The translations under genes and the position numbers were made by a program. Shown here piece by piece: positions 22,629 through 30,871 of a stretch of DNA of 32,555 nucleotides (positions within the stretch are counted from its first letter, which is position 1; every line of letters begins with the position of its first letter). The stretch is from positions 57,030 to 89,584 of the forward strand of contig NZ_RDBO01000016.1 in NCBI RefSeq assembly GCF_008120935.1, written 5' to 3'. This stretch comes from Streptomyces sp. sk2.1. Its GTDB lineage: Bacteria > Actinomycetota > Actinomycetes > Streptomycetales > Streptomycetaceae. The notes under the pieces were generated by a model. The model did not search any database. It was not told the DNA's origin and saw nothing but the letters and a program-made list of their open reading frames with translations.

Positions 22629-24151
22629 AGATGCCCGGGGCGACCGCCGCGTTCGGGCTGCGTACCCGGCTGGTGATCGCGTTCCTGCTGGTGGCGGCCG
22701 TCAGCGCCGTCACGACCGCCGCTTTGACCTACCGGGAGGCACGCAGCGCGGTCCTCGTACGGGCGCAGGACACGGCCGTCACCTCCTTCCGCGAGGAGGT
22801 CGAGCGGTTCGCCCCCCGTCTGCCCGTGGACCCGGAGTCGCTGCGGTGGGAGCTCTACGACATCGCGGCGCGCGCCAAACCGCATCCGTGGATCGTCTTC
22901 GCCGAGTACGGCTCGGTGCGCGCCTCCTCGGGCGACCGGCCCGTCTCCGGTGTGCTGACCGCGGAGCTGCGCCGCGCCGCGCTCGCCTCGCCGCACGGAG
23001 TCTTCGAACGGGTCGTCGAGGACGGGAAGCCCTATCTGACGATCGGGATGCCGGTGATGACCCGGATCGTCGCCGGCGGCGACGCGGTGCCGAGCGGCCT
23101 GGTGCTCTTCGCCGTGATGCCCATGACGAACGAGGAGGTGGACATCGACGCCCTGGTGACCGCGGCCCGCGACGGCGCGCTGCCGGGGCTGGCCGTGGCC
23201 CTGGTGCCCGCGCTGCTCGCGGCGCGCAGTGTGCTGCGTCCCGTCCGTGAGCTGCGGCGTGCCGCGCACTCCATGGGCGGTGGGCGGCTCGACACGCGCA
23301 TCCCGGTGCACGGCCGGGACGAGATGGCCGATCTGGCCAGGACGTTCAACGAGTCGGCGGCCCGCCTGGAGCGCTCCGTGCAGGAGTTGCGGGACGCCGG
23401 GACGCGGGCCCGGCGGTTCGCCTCGGACGTCTCGCACGAGTTGCGCACCCCGCTCGCCGGCATGCTCGCCGTCACGGACGTGGTGGACGAGGACGCCGCG
23501 GCGCTCGCCCCGGACACCGCCCGGGCGGTGCGTCTGATCAGTGCCGAGACCGGCAAGCTGGCCGTGCTGGTGGAGGACCTGATGGAGATCTCCCGCTTCG
23601 ACGCCCGTGCGGCGGAGCTCAACACCGACGAGGTGGACGCGGCGGAGGCCGTGCGCCGCACCCTGGCCGACCGGAAGTGGCTCGACCGGGTCCACGCGGA
23701 ACTGCCCGAGGGCTTCCGCATCCGCCTCGACCCGCGCCGCTTCGACGTCATCGTGGCCAATCTGGTCGGCAACGCCCTGCACCACGGTGCCGAGCCGGTC
23801 ACCGTACGGCTGTCGGCGTGCGGGGGCGTGCTGGTCACCGAGGTGCGCGACAGCGGTCCCGGGATCGCGCCGGACGCTCTGCCGCACGTCTTCGACCGTT
23901 TCTACAAGGCGGACGCCGCGCGTTCCCGCTCGTCGGGCAGCGGCCTCGGGCTCGCGATCACCGAGGAGAACGTACAGCTGCACGGCGGCACGATCCGCGC
24001 GGGGAACGCACCCGGCGGTGGCGCGCTGTTCACCGTGGAGCTGCCCTTCGACGGGCCCGCGGCCGGGAGCGGTGCGCCGGACGGCCCGTCGTCCGCGCAT
24101 GGTGGCACGGGGTCCGCGGACGGCCGCGACGGGACGGGGGCCGCCACATGA
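22625..24151 (+). CDS. Sensor histidine kinase
   Basis: This is a 508-residue membrane sensor kinase, partner of the preceding response regulator. The first membrane helix is at about 15-36 and the second at about 184-203. Between them lies a periplasmic-side sensor region of roughly 150 residues (FREEVERFAPRLPVDPESLR and onward). A HAMP linker (RPVRELRRAAHSM) follows, then the H-box with phospho-acceptor His271 (ASDVSHELRTPLAGM), N-box (VIVANLVGNALHH), G1 (RDSGPGIAPDAL), F-box (VFDRFYKADAA) and G2 (GSGLGLAI). The C-terminal 30 or so residues are Gly/Ala/Ser-rich and disordered. GTG at 22625 overlaps the regulator stop, and an ATG at 22631 is an alternative. The stop overlaps the ATG of the lipoprotein gene (ATGA). 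Confidence 0.93.
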   Translation: MKMPGATAAFGLRTRLVIAFLLVAAVSAVTTAALTYREARSAVLVRAQDTAVTSFREEVERFAPRLPVDPESLRWELYDIAARAKPHPWIVFAEYGSVRASSGDRPVSGVLTAELRRAALASPHGVFERVVEDGKPYLTIGMPVMTRIVAGGDAVPSGLVLFAVMPMTNEEVDIDALVTAARDGALPGLAVALVPALLAARSVLRPVRELRRAAHSMGGGRLDTRIPVHGRDEMADLARTFNESAARLERSVQELRDAGTRARRFASDVSHELRTPLAGMLAVTDVVDEDAAALAPDTARAVRLISAETGKLAVLVEDLMEISRFDARAAELNTDEVDAAEAVRRTLADRKWLDRVHAELPEGFRIRLDPRRFDVIVANLVGNALHHGAEPVTVRLSACGGVLVTEVRDSGPGIAPDALPHVFDRFYKADAARSRSSGSGLGLAITEENVQLHGGTIRAGNAPGGGALFTVELPFDGPAAGSGAPDGPSSAHGGTGSADGRDGTGAAT

Positions 24152-24783
24152 GGGGACCGGTGTTCCATGGGCGCCGAGCCGTGCGGCTCGCCGCGCTGCT
24201 GGTCCTCGTCGGGGGACCGCTCGTGGGCTGCGGCATCCAGGAGACGGCCGTGGTCGAGGCCGGCGAACCGGCCGTCGCCGATCTGCTTCCCCCGCGCGAG
24301 GAGCGCGTGCTGTTGTTCTTCCGCTCCCCCGACGGCGAGTTGCGGCCCGTGCCGCGGATCGTCGCGGCACCGTGGCCGGACGGCTCGGCGGCCGGCCCGG
24401 ACGCGTCGCGCGGACGGGACGGTCTCGACGGTTCGTCCCCGACGGCTGGGGCGATGAGCGGGGCCTCCTCACCGCTCGCGGCCGTCACCGCCCTGCTCGC
24501 CGGGCCGGACAAGACGGAGCGGCGGGCCGGATTCCGCAATGCGCCCTCGCTGTCCCGTGCGGCGTCCGCCGTGGGCCGGGTCGTGACAAGCGGGTCCACC
24601 GTCGAGGTCGAGCTGCGCCTGCGGGTGACTCGGCTGACCGCTTCCGCCCGCGAGCAGATCGTCTGCACGGCCGCGTACGCGGCGCATGCCCGGGGGGCCG
24701 TGTCCGTGACCCTGATCGGGCGGGGGGACCGTATCGCCCCGGCCGGCTGCCCCGTTCGGCCGGTCCCGGTGCCGGCGCGCTGA
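24148..24783 (+). CDS. Lipoprotein, GerMN/LpqB-like, third gene of the two-component operon
   Basis: This is a 211-residue exported lipoprotein. Basic residues and a hydrophobic run (RLAALLVLVGGPLVGC) end in the lipobox LVGC, with Cys30 or nearby as the lipidated residue. The mature part has features of the GerMN-type domain also found in LpqB. These are a strand near VLLFFRSPDGELRPVPR, the segment AVTALLAGPDKTERRAGF, and a final strand region ending in AREQIVCTAAYAAH. The ATG overlaps the stop of the sensor kinase gene. A regulator-kinase-lipoprotein order recalls MtrA-MtrB-LpqB, although here the lipoprotein is much smaller. It probably sits on the outer face of the membrane and modulates the kinase, which is inference from the operon. 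Confidence 0.8.
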   Translation: MRGPVFHGRRAVRLAALLVLVGGPLVGCGIQETAVVEAGEPAVADLLPPREERVLLFFRSPDGELRPVPRIVAAPWPDGSAAGPDASRGRDGLDGSSPTAGAMSGASSPLAAVTALLAGPDKTERRAGFRNAPSLSRAASAVGRVVTSGSTVEVELRLRVTRLTASAREQIVCTAAYAAHARGAVSVTLIGRGDRIAPAGCPVRPVPVPAR

Positions 24784-24821
24784 GCCGCGGCGGGACCGGG
24801 ACCTCATGGCGGACCCGCATG

Positions 24822-24869
24822 GGAAGGAGCGGTTTGCCGGAACGTCCGTTCCGGCAAACCGCTCCTTCC
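24822..24869. terminator. Perfect 23-bp hairpin, bidirectional terminator
   Basis: Arms 24822-24844 and 24847-24869 are exact reverse complements around a two-base loop (TC). The core reads GGAGCGGTTTGCCGGAACG. It lies 38 bases past the lipoprotein stop and 79 bases past the end of the convergent protease gene, so it can serve both directions. It is by far the strongest hairpin seen in the window. Confidence 0.85.
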
Positions 24870-24948
24870 TGTTCACCCGGGACCGTGCCCCGCCCGCCGG
24901 GGTCTCACCCGGTCGTGCGCCGCTCGTGGGCTCCGGTCCCGGGTCGCC

Positions 24949-27900
24949 TCACTTGCCGAAGAAGGCGTTGTGGATCGCGACCGTCGACAGGTTGCCGTCC
25001 TTGTCGGTGACGACGGCCTTCAGCGAGATCGCCTTGTCCTTCTTCGGGGCGTTCACCGTGATCTTGCCCGCCGTGACCGGGACGGGCAGCCACGTCGTGC
25101 CGTCGTACGACACCAGGACCCGCAGGGACTTCAGGCCGGTGCCGGCCGCCGCGCCCTGCACCTCGACGGGGAAGGTCTGCCTGCTGCCTGCCGGAACGGT
25201 GGAGTCCGGCGCGAGCCGCGGCAGGAAACGGGCCGTGGAGACCGGGAGTTGCGCGGAGCTCTCGGTGCGGGCCGAGTCGAAGGTCCACGAGGCGTCGATC
25301 CGGGTTCCGGTGCGGTTGATCGCCGGGTTGCGGTGGATCGTGGTCGACACCTTGTACGCGGCGGGTTCCGACGGCAGTGTGAAGGCGCCCTGGTCGATGG
25401 CGGCGTCCTCCTTCGCGTACAGCTCGCCGTTGCGGTGGACGGTGGTGCTCGCGCCCGAGTACCGGGCGGACCCGAAGTGGCCCGCCCCGTCGCTCACCAG
25501 CGGAAACGATCCGTAGATGTCGTCACCGTCGCGTACGAGTCCCTCGTTCGCGTTCATCCGCGGGCCCGGCACGCCGATGTTGTACTCCTCGGTGTACGTC
25601 TTCCCCGCCTCGAACCGCCGCGGCTCGTCGAAGCCGTACAGGGAGTCGAAGCTCCGGTAGCCCGTGGAGTCCGCCTCGCCCAGCACGCCCGCGACGACGT
25701 TCCAGAGGGCCCCGTGGTCCGTGGACAGGTACACGTCGCGCGTTCCCGGTGCCGACTGCGCGGAGTAGGGGGCGTCGACGCCGCCGCCGTAGTCCAATAT
25801 GCCGTGTGCCGCGAGGGCGCCTTCGAGGCCGGGTACGGACGACCCGATCTTCGCCTTGACCAGGGCCAGGTCCTCGGGCCGGTAGGTCTTGCCGTATCCG
25901 GTGGCCAGCTTCTGGACCGGGCCGCCGGTGATGACGTTGTACTCGGTGGTGCCCCGCTGCCAGTTCGCGGACCACTGCTGGACGAGGGATCCGTCGTCCA
26001 GCTCGGGGCCCTGGTACGCGGTGCGCAGGTTGTCGAAGCTGCCGAACTCGCCCCCCTCGATGATGAAGGTCTCGGGTGTGTTCAGGGTGTACATCATTCC
26101 GGCGCGCGTGAAGCGGGCGGCCGCGTCCGGTACTTCGACGTTCACGGGCCGGGTGGTCCGGGCGTCGAGGGTGACGGTGGTGGGGCCGGTCACCGAGAAC
26201 TGCGGGTTGTTGATCAGGTCGATGCCCTTGCCCGGGGCGGCGGGGTCGACCAGCATGTCGGCCGCGAGGCTGTAGGTGCCGCGCGGCAGCCTGACCGTGG
26301 CGGAGCCGGACGACAGGTCGGGGAGGAACCGCAGGCCCGCGGCGGACTCGCGGTAGCCCTTCAGGTCGGCCTGCCAGGTGGTACTGGTCGCGCCGTCCCG
26401 TCCGATGGTCTTGAAGGTGACGTCGTACGACTCGCTCTCGCGGTCCACCGCTGCCGCGGTGCGCACGGTCCGGCCGTCCGCGGACGCGACGACCGTGGTC
26501 GAGTACGAGCCGTCGACCGTACCGCCGAGCCGGGTGTCGGCCGTCAGGTCCACGGTGGCGGTGCCGCCCGCCGGGACCGTGATCCGCTGTGCCCCGAGGG
26601 TGAAGAACCCGGCCGGGGCGGGCTTTCCGTCCCCGCCGGTGGGCGCCTCCAGCGACAGGTCCAGCGTCACGTCGGCGGTGCCGCCGTTCCGGTACTTCAC
26701 CTGCTTGGTGACGGGGGTGTCGTCGGTGTGGGGCCACTGCTGGACGCCCAGATCGACCGAGCCCGGTTCGGAGACGAGTGTCTGGTCGATCGCCTTGTCG
26801 ACGGCGAGCCGGCCCGCGCCCTGCTGGAAGACCGAGTGCGAGCCGCCCTTGGCCGAGCCCGTCAGGGCGGCCTTGATCTGTGCGCCCGTCCAGGTGGGGT
26901 TCTTCTGCTTGAGGATCGCCGCGGCGCCCGCGACGTGCGGGGTCGCCATCGACGTACCGCTCATGCTGACGTACCCGGCGGGGTTCTGTTCCGGGACGCC
27001 GGTCGCCGCGGCCGCCGTGATCTCCACGCCCGGCGCGGTGATGTCGGGTTTGACGGCGCCGTCCCCGATGCGGGGTCCGACGCTGGAGAAGTCGGCGATC
27101 AGGTCGTTGTCGTCGACGGCGCCGACGGTCAGGGCCGCGTCGGCGCTGCCCGGCGACGCGACCGTGCCCCGTCCCGGTCCGCTGTTGCCCGCGGCCACCG
27201 CGAACAGGACGCCCTTCTCCGCGGAGAGCTTGTTGACCTGGGCTTCCAACGGGTCGATCCCGGAGGTGTCGGGGCTGCCCAGGCTCATGTTGATGATGTC
27301 GGCGCCCTGGGCGACGGCCCAGTCGACCCCGGCGAGGATGCCGGAGTCCTCCCCGGTGCCCCGGTCGTCCAGCACCTTGGCGTTGATCAGTTGGGCTCCG
27401 GGGGCCACGCCCTTGAACCGGGCGTCCTTCGCCCCCGTGCCGGCCGCGGTGGAGGCCACGTGCGTGCCGTGCCCGACCCGGTCCTTGGCATCCGGGGAGC
27501 CGCTGAAGTTCCGCTCCGCCACCACCTTGCCCGCCAGGTCCGGGTGGGTGGCGTCGATCCCGGTGTCCACGACGGCGATCTTCACACCGGTGCCGTCGTA
27601 GGAGCGGGCCCAGGCCGCCGGGGCGCCGATCTGGCCGGTGCTGTGGTCGAGCGACGCCTTCCGTACGCCGTCCAGCCAGATCTGCGCGATGCCGGAGGTC
27701 ATGGCGGCCGAACCGTCGCTCCGCCGACGGGTCAGGGCGTCCCACAGCGAGTCCGCGCCGTCGGTGGCGCCGGTGACGGCATCGGCGCCGAGGGCCGACA
27801 GGGTCCGGCGGACGGTGGTGCCGTCGGAGGACCGCACCCCGGCGCGGGCGGACCCGGCCGCCGATCCGCGGTAGCCGACGATCACCTTGAGTCCGTCCCG

Positions 27901-28287
27901 GTTGGCCCTGCGGCTCTCCGGCCGGGCGAGTCCGGTGACGTCGAACAGCCGCTGGTCCAGCGTGCCGTCGGCGATCAGCCGCCGGGCGTCGCGCGGCACC
28001 ACGTAGGTGTGGCCGTCGTGGGTCCGGGTGAAGAAGGGCATGTCCTCCCGGCCCTTCGCCCGCTGGATACCGCCGACCCGGCCGCGGGAGTCCACGAGGA
28101 CCCGGTCGCCGGTGATCAGTGCGACGGTGTGCACGGTCCGGCCGGACGACTTCAAGTCCTTTGCCGTCACCGGGAGTTCTTTGTCCGGGTCGCTGCTCTT
28201 CGCCACTGCCGGGCCGGTCGTGCCCGCGGTCAGGACGACGGCGGCCGCAGCGACGACGGCGTACGCCTGTTTCGATCGTTTACGCAA
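24949..28287 (-). CDS. Secreted subtilisin-like serine protease (S8 family), multidomain
   Basis: This is an exported protease of 1112 residues. The signal peptide spans residues 1-29 (MRKRSKQAYAVVAAAAVVLT, cut after AVA). A pro-region runs to about 220. The S8 catalytic domain covers about 230-500, with Asp241 in VVDTGID, His273 in GHGTHVAS, oxyanion Asn368 in AAGNSG and Ser446 in GTSMATPHVAG. The remaining 600 residues are beta-rich extensions, including a C-terminal sandwich-like segment (FPVEVQGAAAG through VVTDKDGNLS). The start is a TTG at 28287 with AGGGG about 6 nt upstream, and no ATG is available in frame. It degrades proteins outside the cell. The gene stands alone on the minus strand and converges on the two-component operon across a shared terminator. 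Confidence 0.95.
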   Translation of the reverse strand: MRKRSKQAYAVVAAAAVVLTAGTTGPAVAKSSDPDKELPVTAKDLKSSGRTVHTVALITGDRVLVDSRGRVGGIQRAKGREDMPFFTRTHDGHTYVVPRDARRLIADGTLDQRLFDVTGLARPESRRANRDGLKVIVGYRGSAAGSARAGVRSSDGTTVRRTLSALGADAVTGATDGADSLWDALTRRRSDGSAAMTSGIAQIWLDGVRKASLDHSTGQIGAPAAWARSYDGTGVKIAVVDTGIDATHPDLAGKVVAERNFSGSPDAKDRVGHGTHVASTAAGTGAKDARFKGVAPGAQLINAKVLDDRGTGEDSGILAGVDWAVAQGADIINMSLGSPDTSGIDPLEAQVNKLSAEKGVLFAVAAGNSGPGRGTVASPGSADAALTVGAVDDNDLIADFSSVGPRIGDGAVKPDITAPGVEITAAAATGVPEQNPAGYVSMSGTSMATPHVAGAAAILKQKNPTWTGAQIKAALTGSAKGGSHSVFQQGAGRLAVDKAIDQTLVSEPGSVDLGVQQWPHTDDTPVTKQVKYRNGGTADVTLDLSLEAPTGGDGKPAPAGFFTLGAQRITVPAGGTATVDLTADTRLGGTVDGSYSTTVVASADGRTVRTAAAVDRESESYDVTFKTIGRDGATSTTWQADLKGYRESAAGLRFLPDLSSGSATVRLPRGTYSLAADMLVDPAAPGKGIDLINNPQFSVTGPTTVTLDARTTRPVNVEVPDAAARFTRAGMMYTLNTPETFIIEGGEFGSFDNLRTAYQGPELDDGSLVQQWSANWQRGTTEYNVITGGPVQKLATGYGKTYRPEDLALVKAKIGSSVPGLEGALAAHGILDYGGGVDAPYSAQSAPGTRDVYLSTDHGALWNVVAGVLGEADSTGYRSFDSLYGFDEPRRFEAGKTYTEEYNIGVPGPRMNANEGLVRDGDDIYGSFPLVSDGAGHFGSARYSGASTTVHRNGELYAKEDAAIDQGAFTLPSEPAAYKVSTTIHRNPAINRTGTRIDASWTFDSARTESSAQLPVSTARFLPRLAPDSTVPAGSRQTFPVEVQGAAAGTGLKSLRVLVSYDGTTWLPVPVTAGKITVNAPKKDKAISLKAVVTDKDGNLSTVAIHNAFFGK

Positions 28288-28615
28288 GATTGCCCCTGCT
28301 CAGGAGTGGATCGGGCGGGCGAGGGCCCGGCCCGTACGGGGCTCGGCTCGAATGTGCTCACGGCCCCGGGCTCCGAACTATTCCAGGGGCGTTCGAAGGC
28401 ACTCAATGATCGTTGTGTAACAGCCGTCCGGCCCGATCCGGCCGGTCGGCCGGGCGGGACGGGGCGGGGCTCGGTGTGTGTCCCGCCGCAGGTCCGGAGG
28501 CATGCGGACCAGTGGTACCGGTCCGTCCGTTCCCGGTCGCACGCCTGGGACCGGGGCGGACCGGACGGTTCGTCCGGCCCGGTCCGCCCGCTCCCGGCAG
28601 CGCTCCGGGCGGCGG
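28288..28615. other. Intergenic region upstream of the protease gene
   Basis: This is 328 bases with no supported gene. Its right part holds the terminator of the CGNR gene. The left part must hold the protease promoter, and a weak candidate on the minus strand is TTGAGT (28401-28406) with TAGTTC (28375-28380), but the 20-base spacing is too long to be confident. Confidence 0.5.
28554..28589 (-). terminator. Hairpin after the CGNR regulator gene
   Basis: Eleven-base arms (28554-28564 GGGCGGACCGG and 28579-28589) pair perfectly around a 14-base loop that itself contains CCGGA/TCCGG. It is 27 bases past the stop of the CGNR gene. No U-run is present. Confidence 0.5.
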
Positions 28616-29233
28616 TCAGGACGAAGCGGGATCGTGATCGGTCGCCACGTGTCGGCGCCGGTAGTGCCGCGCCGCCCGTGCCCGGTTTCCGCACGACGGC
28701 TTGCACCACTCCTGCCGTCCGTGGCTCTTGACGAAGTAGCGCACGCAGCGGGGAGCGGTGCAGGCGCGCAACTGCTCACGCCGCGGGCCGCTCAGGAAGT
28801 CGATGGCCGAGCGCGCCAGGGCCGCCAGGAGGCGTACCTCCGGGTCGTCCTGCGCCGACAGCAGACGGGCCCCGGGGTCGCCCTCCTGCGGCCAGTCCAG
28901 CTGCGGGACGACCGGTTCGCGGGCGGCGACCGAGTTGAGGTGGGCCAGCGCCCGATCGGCCGGCATCAGCCGCCGGGCGTCCGCCGGGCTGGGAGGAGCG
29001 GGACTGACCGCCCGGGCGAACAACGCCCGCACCGCCCGCCGCAGTTCGGTGATCTCGATCCTGAGGTCCTCGTCCGCCGTGATCCCGCCGACCGGAGGGC
29101 AGTCGGCCAACAGGTCGGCCTGGGCCCGGATCCAGCGGGTCGTCCCGGGCGTCGTGGCGAGGTCGTCGGCGACGCCGCCCTCCCCGTCGTGACGGATCGT
29201 GCTCGCCAGTTCCAACGCGGGCCAGCGTTCCAT
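28616..29233 (-). CDS. CGNR zinc-finger transcriptional regulator (ABATE domain)
   Basis: This is a 205-residue protein. The N-terminal 130 residues correspond to the ABATE-type domain that precedes CGNR fingers and is thought to bind a ligand. The C-terminal zinc finger is clear: CTAPRC (CX4C), a short strand FVKSHGRQEW, then CKPSCGNRARAARHYRR, which carries the family signature CGNR. These proteins act as DNA-binding regulators in actinomycetes. The ATG at 29233 follows GGGAGGGAG at 7 nt. It is divergent from a metallophosphoesterase/LysE-type exporter operon across 172 bases. An AT-rich inverted repeat lies in that gap and is a natural operator for this protein. Confidence 0.9.
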   Translation of the reverse strand: MERWPALELASTIRHDGEGGVADDLATTPGTTRWIRAQADLLADCPPVGGITADEDLRIEITELRRAVRALFARAVSPAPPSPADARRLMPADRALAHLNSVAAREPVVPQLDWPQEGDPGARLLSAQDDPEVRLLAALARSAIDFLSGPRREQLRACTAPRCVRYFVKSHGRQEWCKPSCGNRARAARHYRRRHVATDHDPASS

Positions 29234-29303
29234 CGGCGTCTCCCTCCCTGTCCCTGCCGGGTCGTCGACCACTTGATCACATTCCCGTGCGCACCCTAGA
29301 GTC

Positions 29304-29333
29304 TCTAACGGTAAAAAAATAATTTCCGTTAGA
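29304..29333. promoter_or_regulatory. AT-rich inverted repeat between divergent genes
   Basis: TCTAACGG (29304-29311) and CCGTTAGA (29326-29333) pair perfectly around an A/T-only centre of 14 bases. The palindrome TAGAGTCTCTA overlaps its left edge. An A/T run of this length stands out sharply in such GC-rich DNA. It lies between the CGNR regulator and the metallophosphoesterase gene, so it is probably the shared promoter/operator. Confidence 0.6.
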
Positions 29334-29405
29334 CGGTGGGGTGGGGCGACGAGCCGCGCCCCGCGGTGAACCGGTGGCCGCGGCCGCCACGGGAGGGGAC
29401 GGACG

Positions 29406-30149
29406 ATGACGGTGTTGCTTGCCCAGATCAGTGATCTGCACCTGGACGGCAGTGAGCGGGCCACCGAACGGGCGGTCCGCGTCATGGACCATCTGCGCGC
29501 CCTGCCCCGCCCGGTCGACGCGGTCCTGGTCACGGGGGACATCGCCGATCACGGCGAGGAGTCCGAGTACGAGGAGGCGGCCCGTATCCTGGCGGCCCCT
29601 TTCCCGGTGCTCACCTGCCCCGGCAACCACGACGTACGCGCGGCCTACCGCAAGGCCCTGCTCGACGAGGCCCCCGACCACGGGCCCGTCAACCGGATCC
29701 ACCACATCGCCGGAACCGCCGTCCTGATGTGCGACTCCACCGTCCCCGGCCGCGACGAGGGGCGTCTCGACGCCGGAACGCTCGACTGGATCGACACCCG
29801 ACTCGCCTCGCTCGCGCGGGACACCCCGGCGCTGATCGCCTTCCACCAGCCACCGGTCGGGCTCCATCACCCGCTGCCCGACTCCAGCCTGCTCGAACAG
29901 CCCGGGCGCCTGGCCGCGTTGCTGGACGCGCACCCGCAGGTCGTCGCCGTCCTGACCGGGCACGCCCACACCGCGGCCGCCTCGACCTTCGCCGGCCGTC
30001 CCCTGATCGTCGGCCCGGCCGTCACCTGGACCCTGCGCATGCCCTGGGAGGGCGACCGCCCCGCGGACCGCGACCAGCCGCCCGGTCTCGCCTTCCACGT
30101 CCTGGACGACGACCGGCGTCTGACCACCCATTACCGCGTCGTGCTCTGA
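29406..30149 (+). CDS. Metallophosphoesterase, CpdA-like (class III cyclic nucleotide phosphodiesterase family)
   Basis: This is a 247-residue calcineurin-like phosphoesterase. All metal-binding blocks are present: Asp10/His12 in SDLHLDG, Asp45 in VTGDIADHG, Asn74/His75 in PGNHD, His146 in FHQPP and His185/His187 in TGHAH. The layout and spacing match the 3',5'-cAMP phosphodiesterase (CpdA) and glycerophosphodiesterase group, so hydrolysis of a cyclic nucleotide or other phosphodiester is likely. The exact substrate cannot be read. The ATG at 29406 follows GGGAGGGG. It is the first gene of a two-gene plus-strand operon, 26 bases ahead of a LysE-type exporter, and is divergent from the CGNR regulator. 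Confidence 0.9.
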   Translation: MTVLLAQISDLHLDGSERATERAVRVMDHLRALPRPVDAVLVTGDIADHGEESEYEEAARILAAPFPVLTCPGNHDVRAAYRKALLDEAPDHGPVNRIHHIAGTAVLMCDSTVPGRDEGRLDAGTLDWIDTRLASLARDTPALIAFHQPPVGLHHPLPDSSLLEQPGRLAALLDAHPQVVAVLTGHAHTAAASTFAGRPLIVGPAVTWTLRMPWEGDRPADRDQPPGLAFHVLDDDRRLTTHYRVVL

Positions 30150-30175
30150 CCCCGTCCGCCCGTCACGGAGGCATC

Positions 30176-30796
30176 ATGGTCCACCCCTGTGCCGTCCTCG
30201 GGTTCCTGGCGGCGGTCCTTCCCCTGGTCGCCACCCCCGGAGCCAGCCTGGCCCTCCTGGTCCAGCACGTCACCGACAACGGCCGCCGCCAGGCCCTTCC
30301 CGTCGTCCTCGGCACGACCACCGGCCTGTACGTCCACGCCGCCCTCGCCGTGGCCGGGCTGTCGGCCCTGGTCATGCACTCCGGCCGGGCCTTCACCACC
30401 GTCAAGGTCGTCGGCGCGGTCTATCTCGTCGGCCTGGGCCTGTGGACCTGGCGATCCGCATCGGCGCCGGCGCGCGCCCCCGCCCGCCGGAAGCTGTCGG
30501 TGCGGCCGGACTCCGTCTACGTCCAAGCCCTGCTCGCCAACGTCCTCAACCCGAAGGCGGCCTCCATCTACCTGACCCTCGTTCCCCAGTTCATCGACGC
30601 CGACGACTCCTTCGGTGGCCAGGTCATCGCCCTGGCCACCGCCCACGCGCTGCTGATGACGCTCTGGCTCCTCGCCTGGACCGGCCTCGTCGGGCGTGCC
30701 TCGCACGTCCTGCGGAAACCCCGCTTCAAGCGCCTGGCCGCCCGGACCACGGCCGTGATGTTCCTCGCCCTCGGGGTCCGGACCGCCGCGACGTAG
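30176..30796 (+). CDS. LysE/RhtB family amino-acid exporter
   Basis: This is a 206-residue inner-membrane exporter with about six hydrophobic segments, for example LGFLAAVLPLVATPGASLALLVQHV, GLYVHAALAVAGLSALVM, VVGAVYLVGLGLWTW and LLMTLWLLAWTGLVGRASHVL. Family hallmarks are the N-terminal TPGAS (the usual TPGP position) and the central NVLNPKAASIYLTLVPQF. Members export amino acids or similar small molecules such as homoserine lactone and threonine. The substrate is not predictable here. ACGGAGG precedes the ATG at 30176, which lies 26 bases after the phosphoesterase stop, so the two genes are cotranscribed. A strong hairpin follows the stop. Confidence 0.9.
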   Translation: MVHPCAVLGFLAAVLPLVATPGASLALLVQHVTDNGRRQALPVVLGTTTGLYVHAALAVAGLSALVMHSGRAFTTVKVVGAVYLVGLGLWTWRSASAPARAPARRKLSVRPDSVYVQALLANVLNPKAASIYLTLVPQFIDADDSFGGQVIALATAHALLMTLWLLAWTGLVGRASHVLRKPRFKRLAARTTAVMFLALGVRTAAT

Positions 30797-30799
30797 CCC

Positions 30800-30844
30800 G
30801 GGGTTCCCGCGCGACCCGGCTCGGCCGGGCCGCGCGGGAACCCC
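30800..30844. terminator. Strong bidirectional terminator hairpin
   Basis: GGGGTTCCCGCGCG (30800-30813) and its exact complement (30831-30844) form a 14-bp stem, with an inner CCCGG/CCGGG stem and a 5-base loop. It starts 3 bases past the LysE-type stop and lies 27 bases past the end of the convergent DinB gene. Confidence 0.8.
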
Positions 30845-30871
30845 AAGTCCCGGCCGGGCCGGGGGAAAGCC

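Noticed and set aside
24970..28731. A 1253-codon plus-strand frame opposite the protease gene
   Set aside because: It is a shadow of the S8 protease. The catalytic motifs and signal peptide are on the minus strand, and the plus translation has low complexity.
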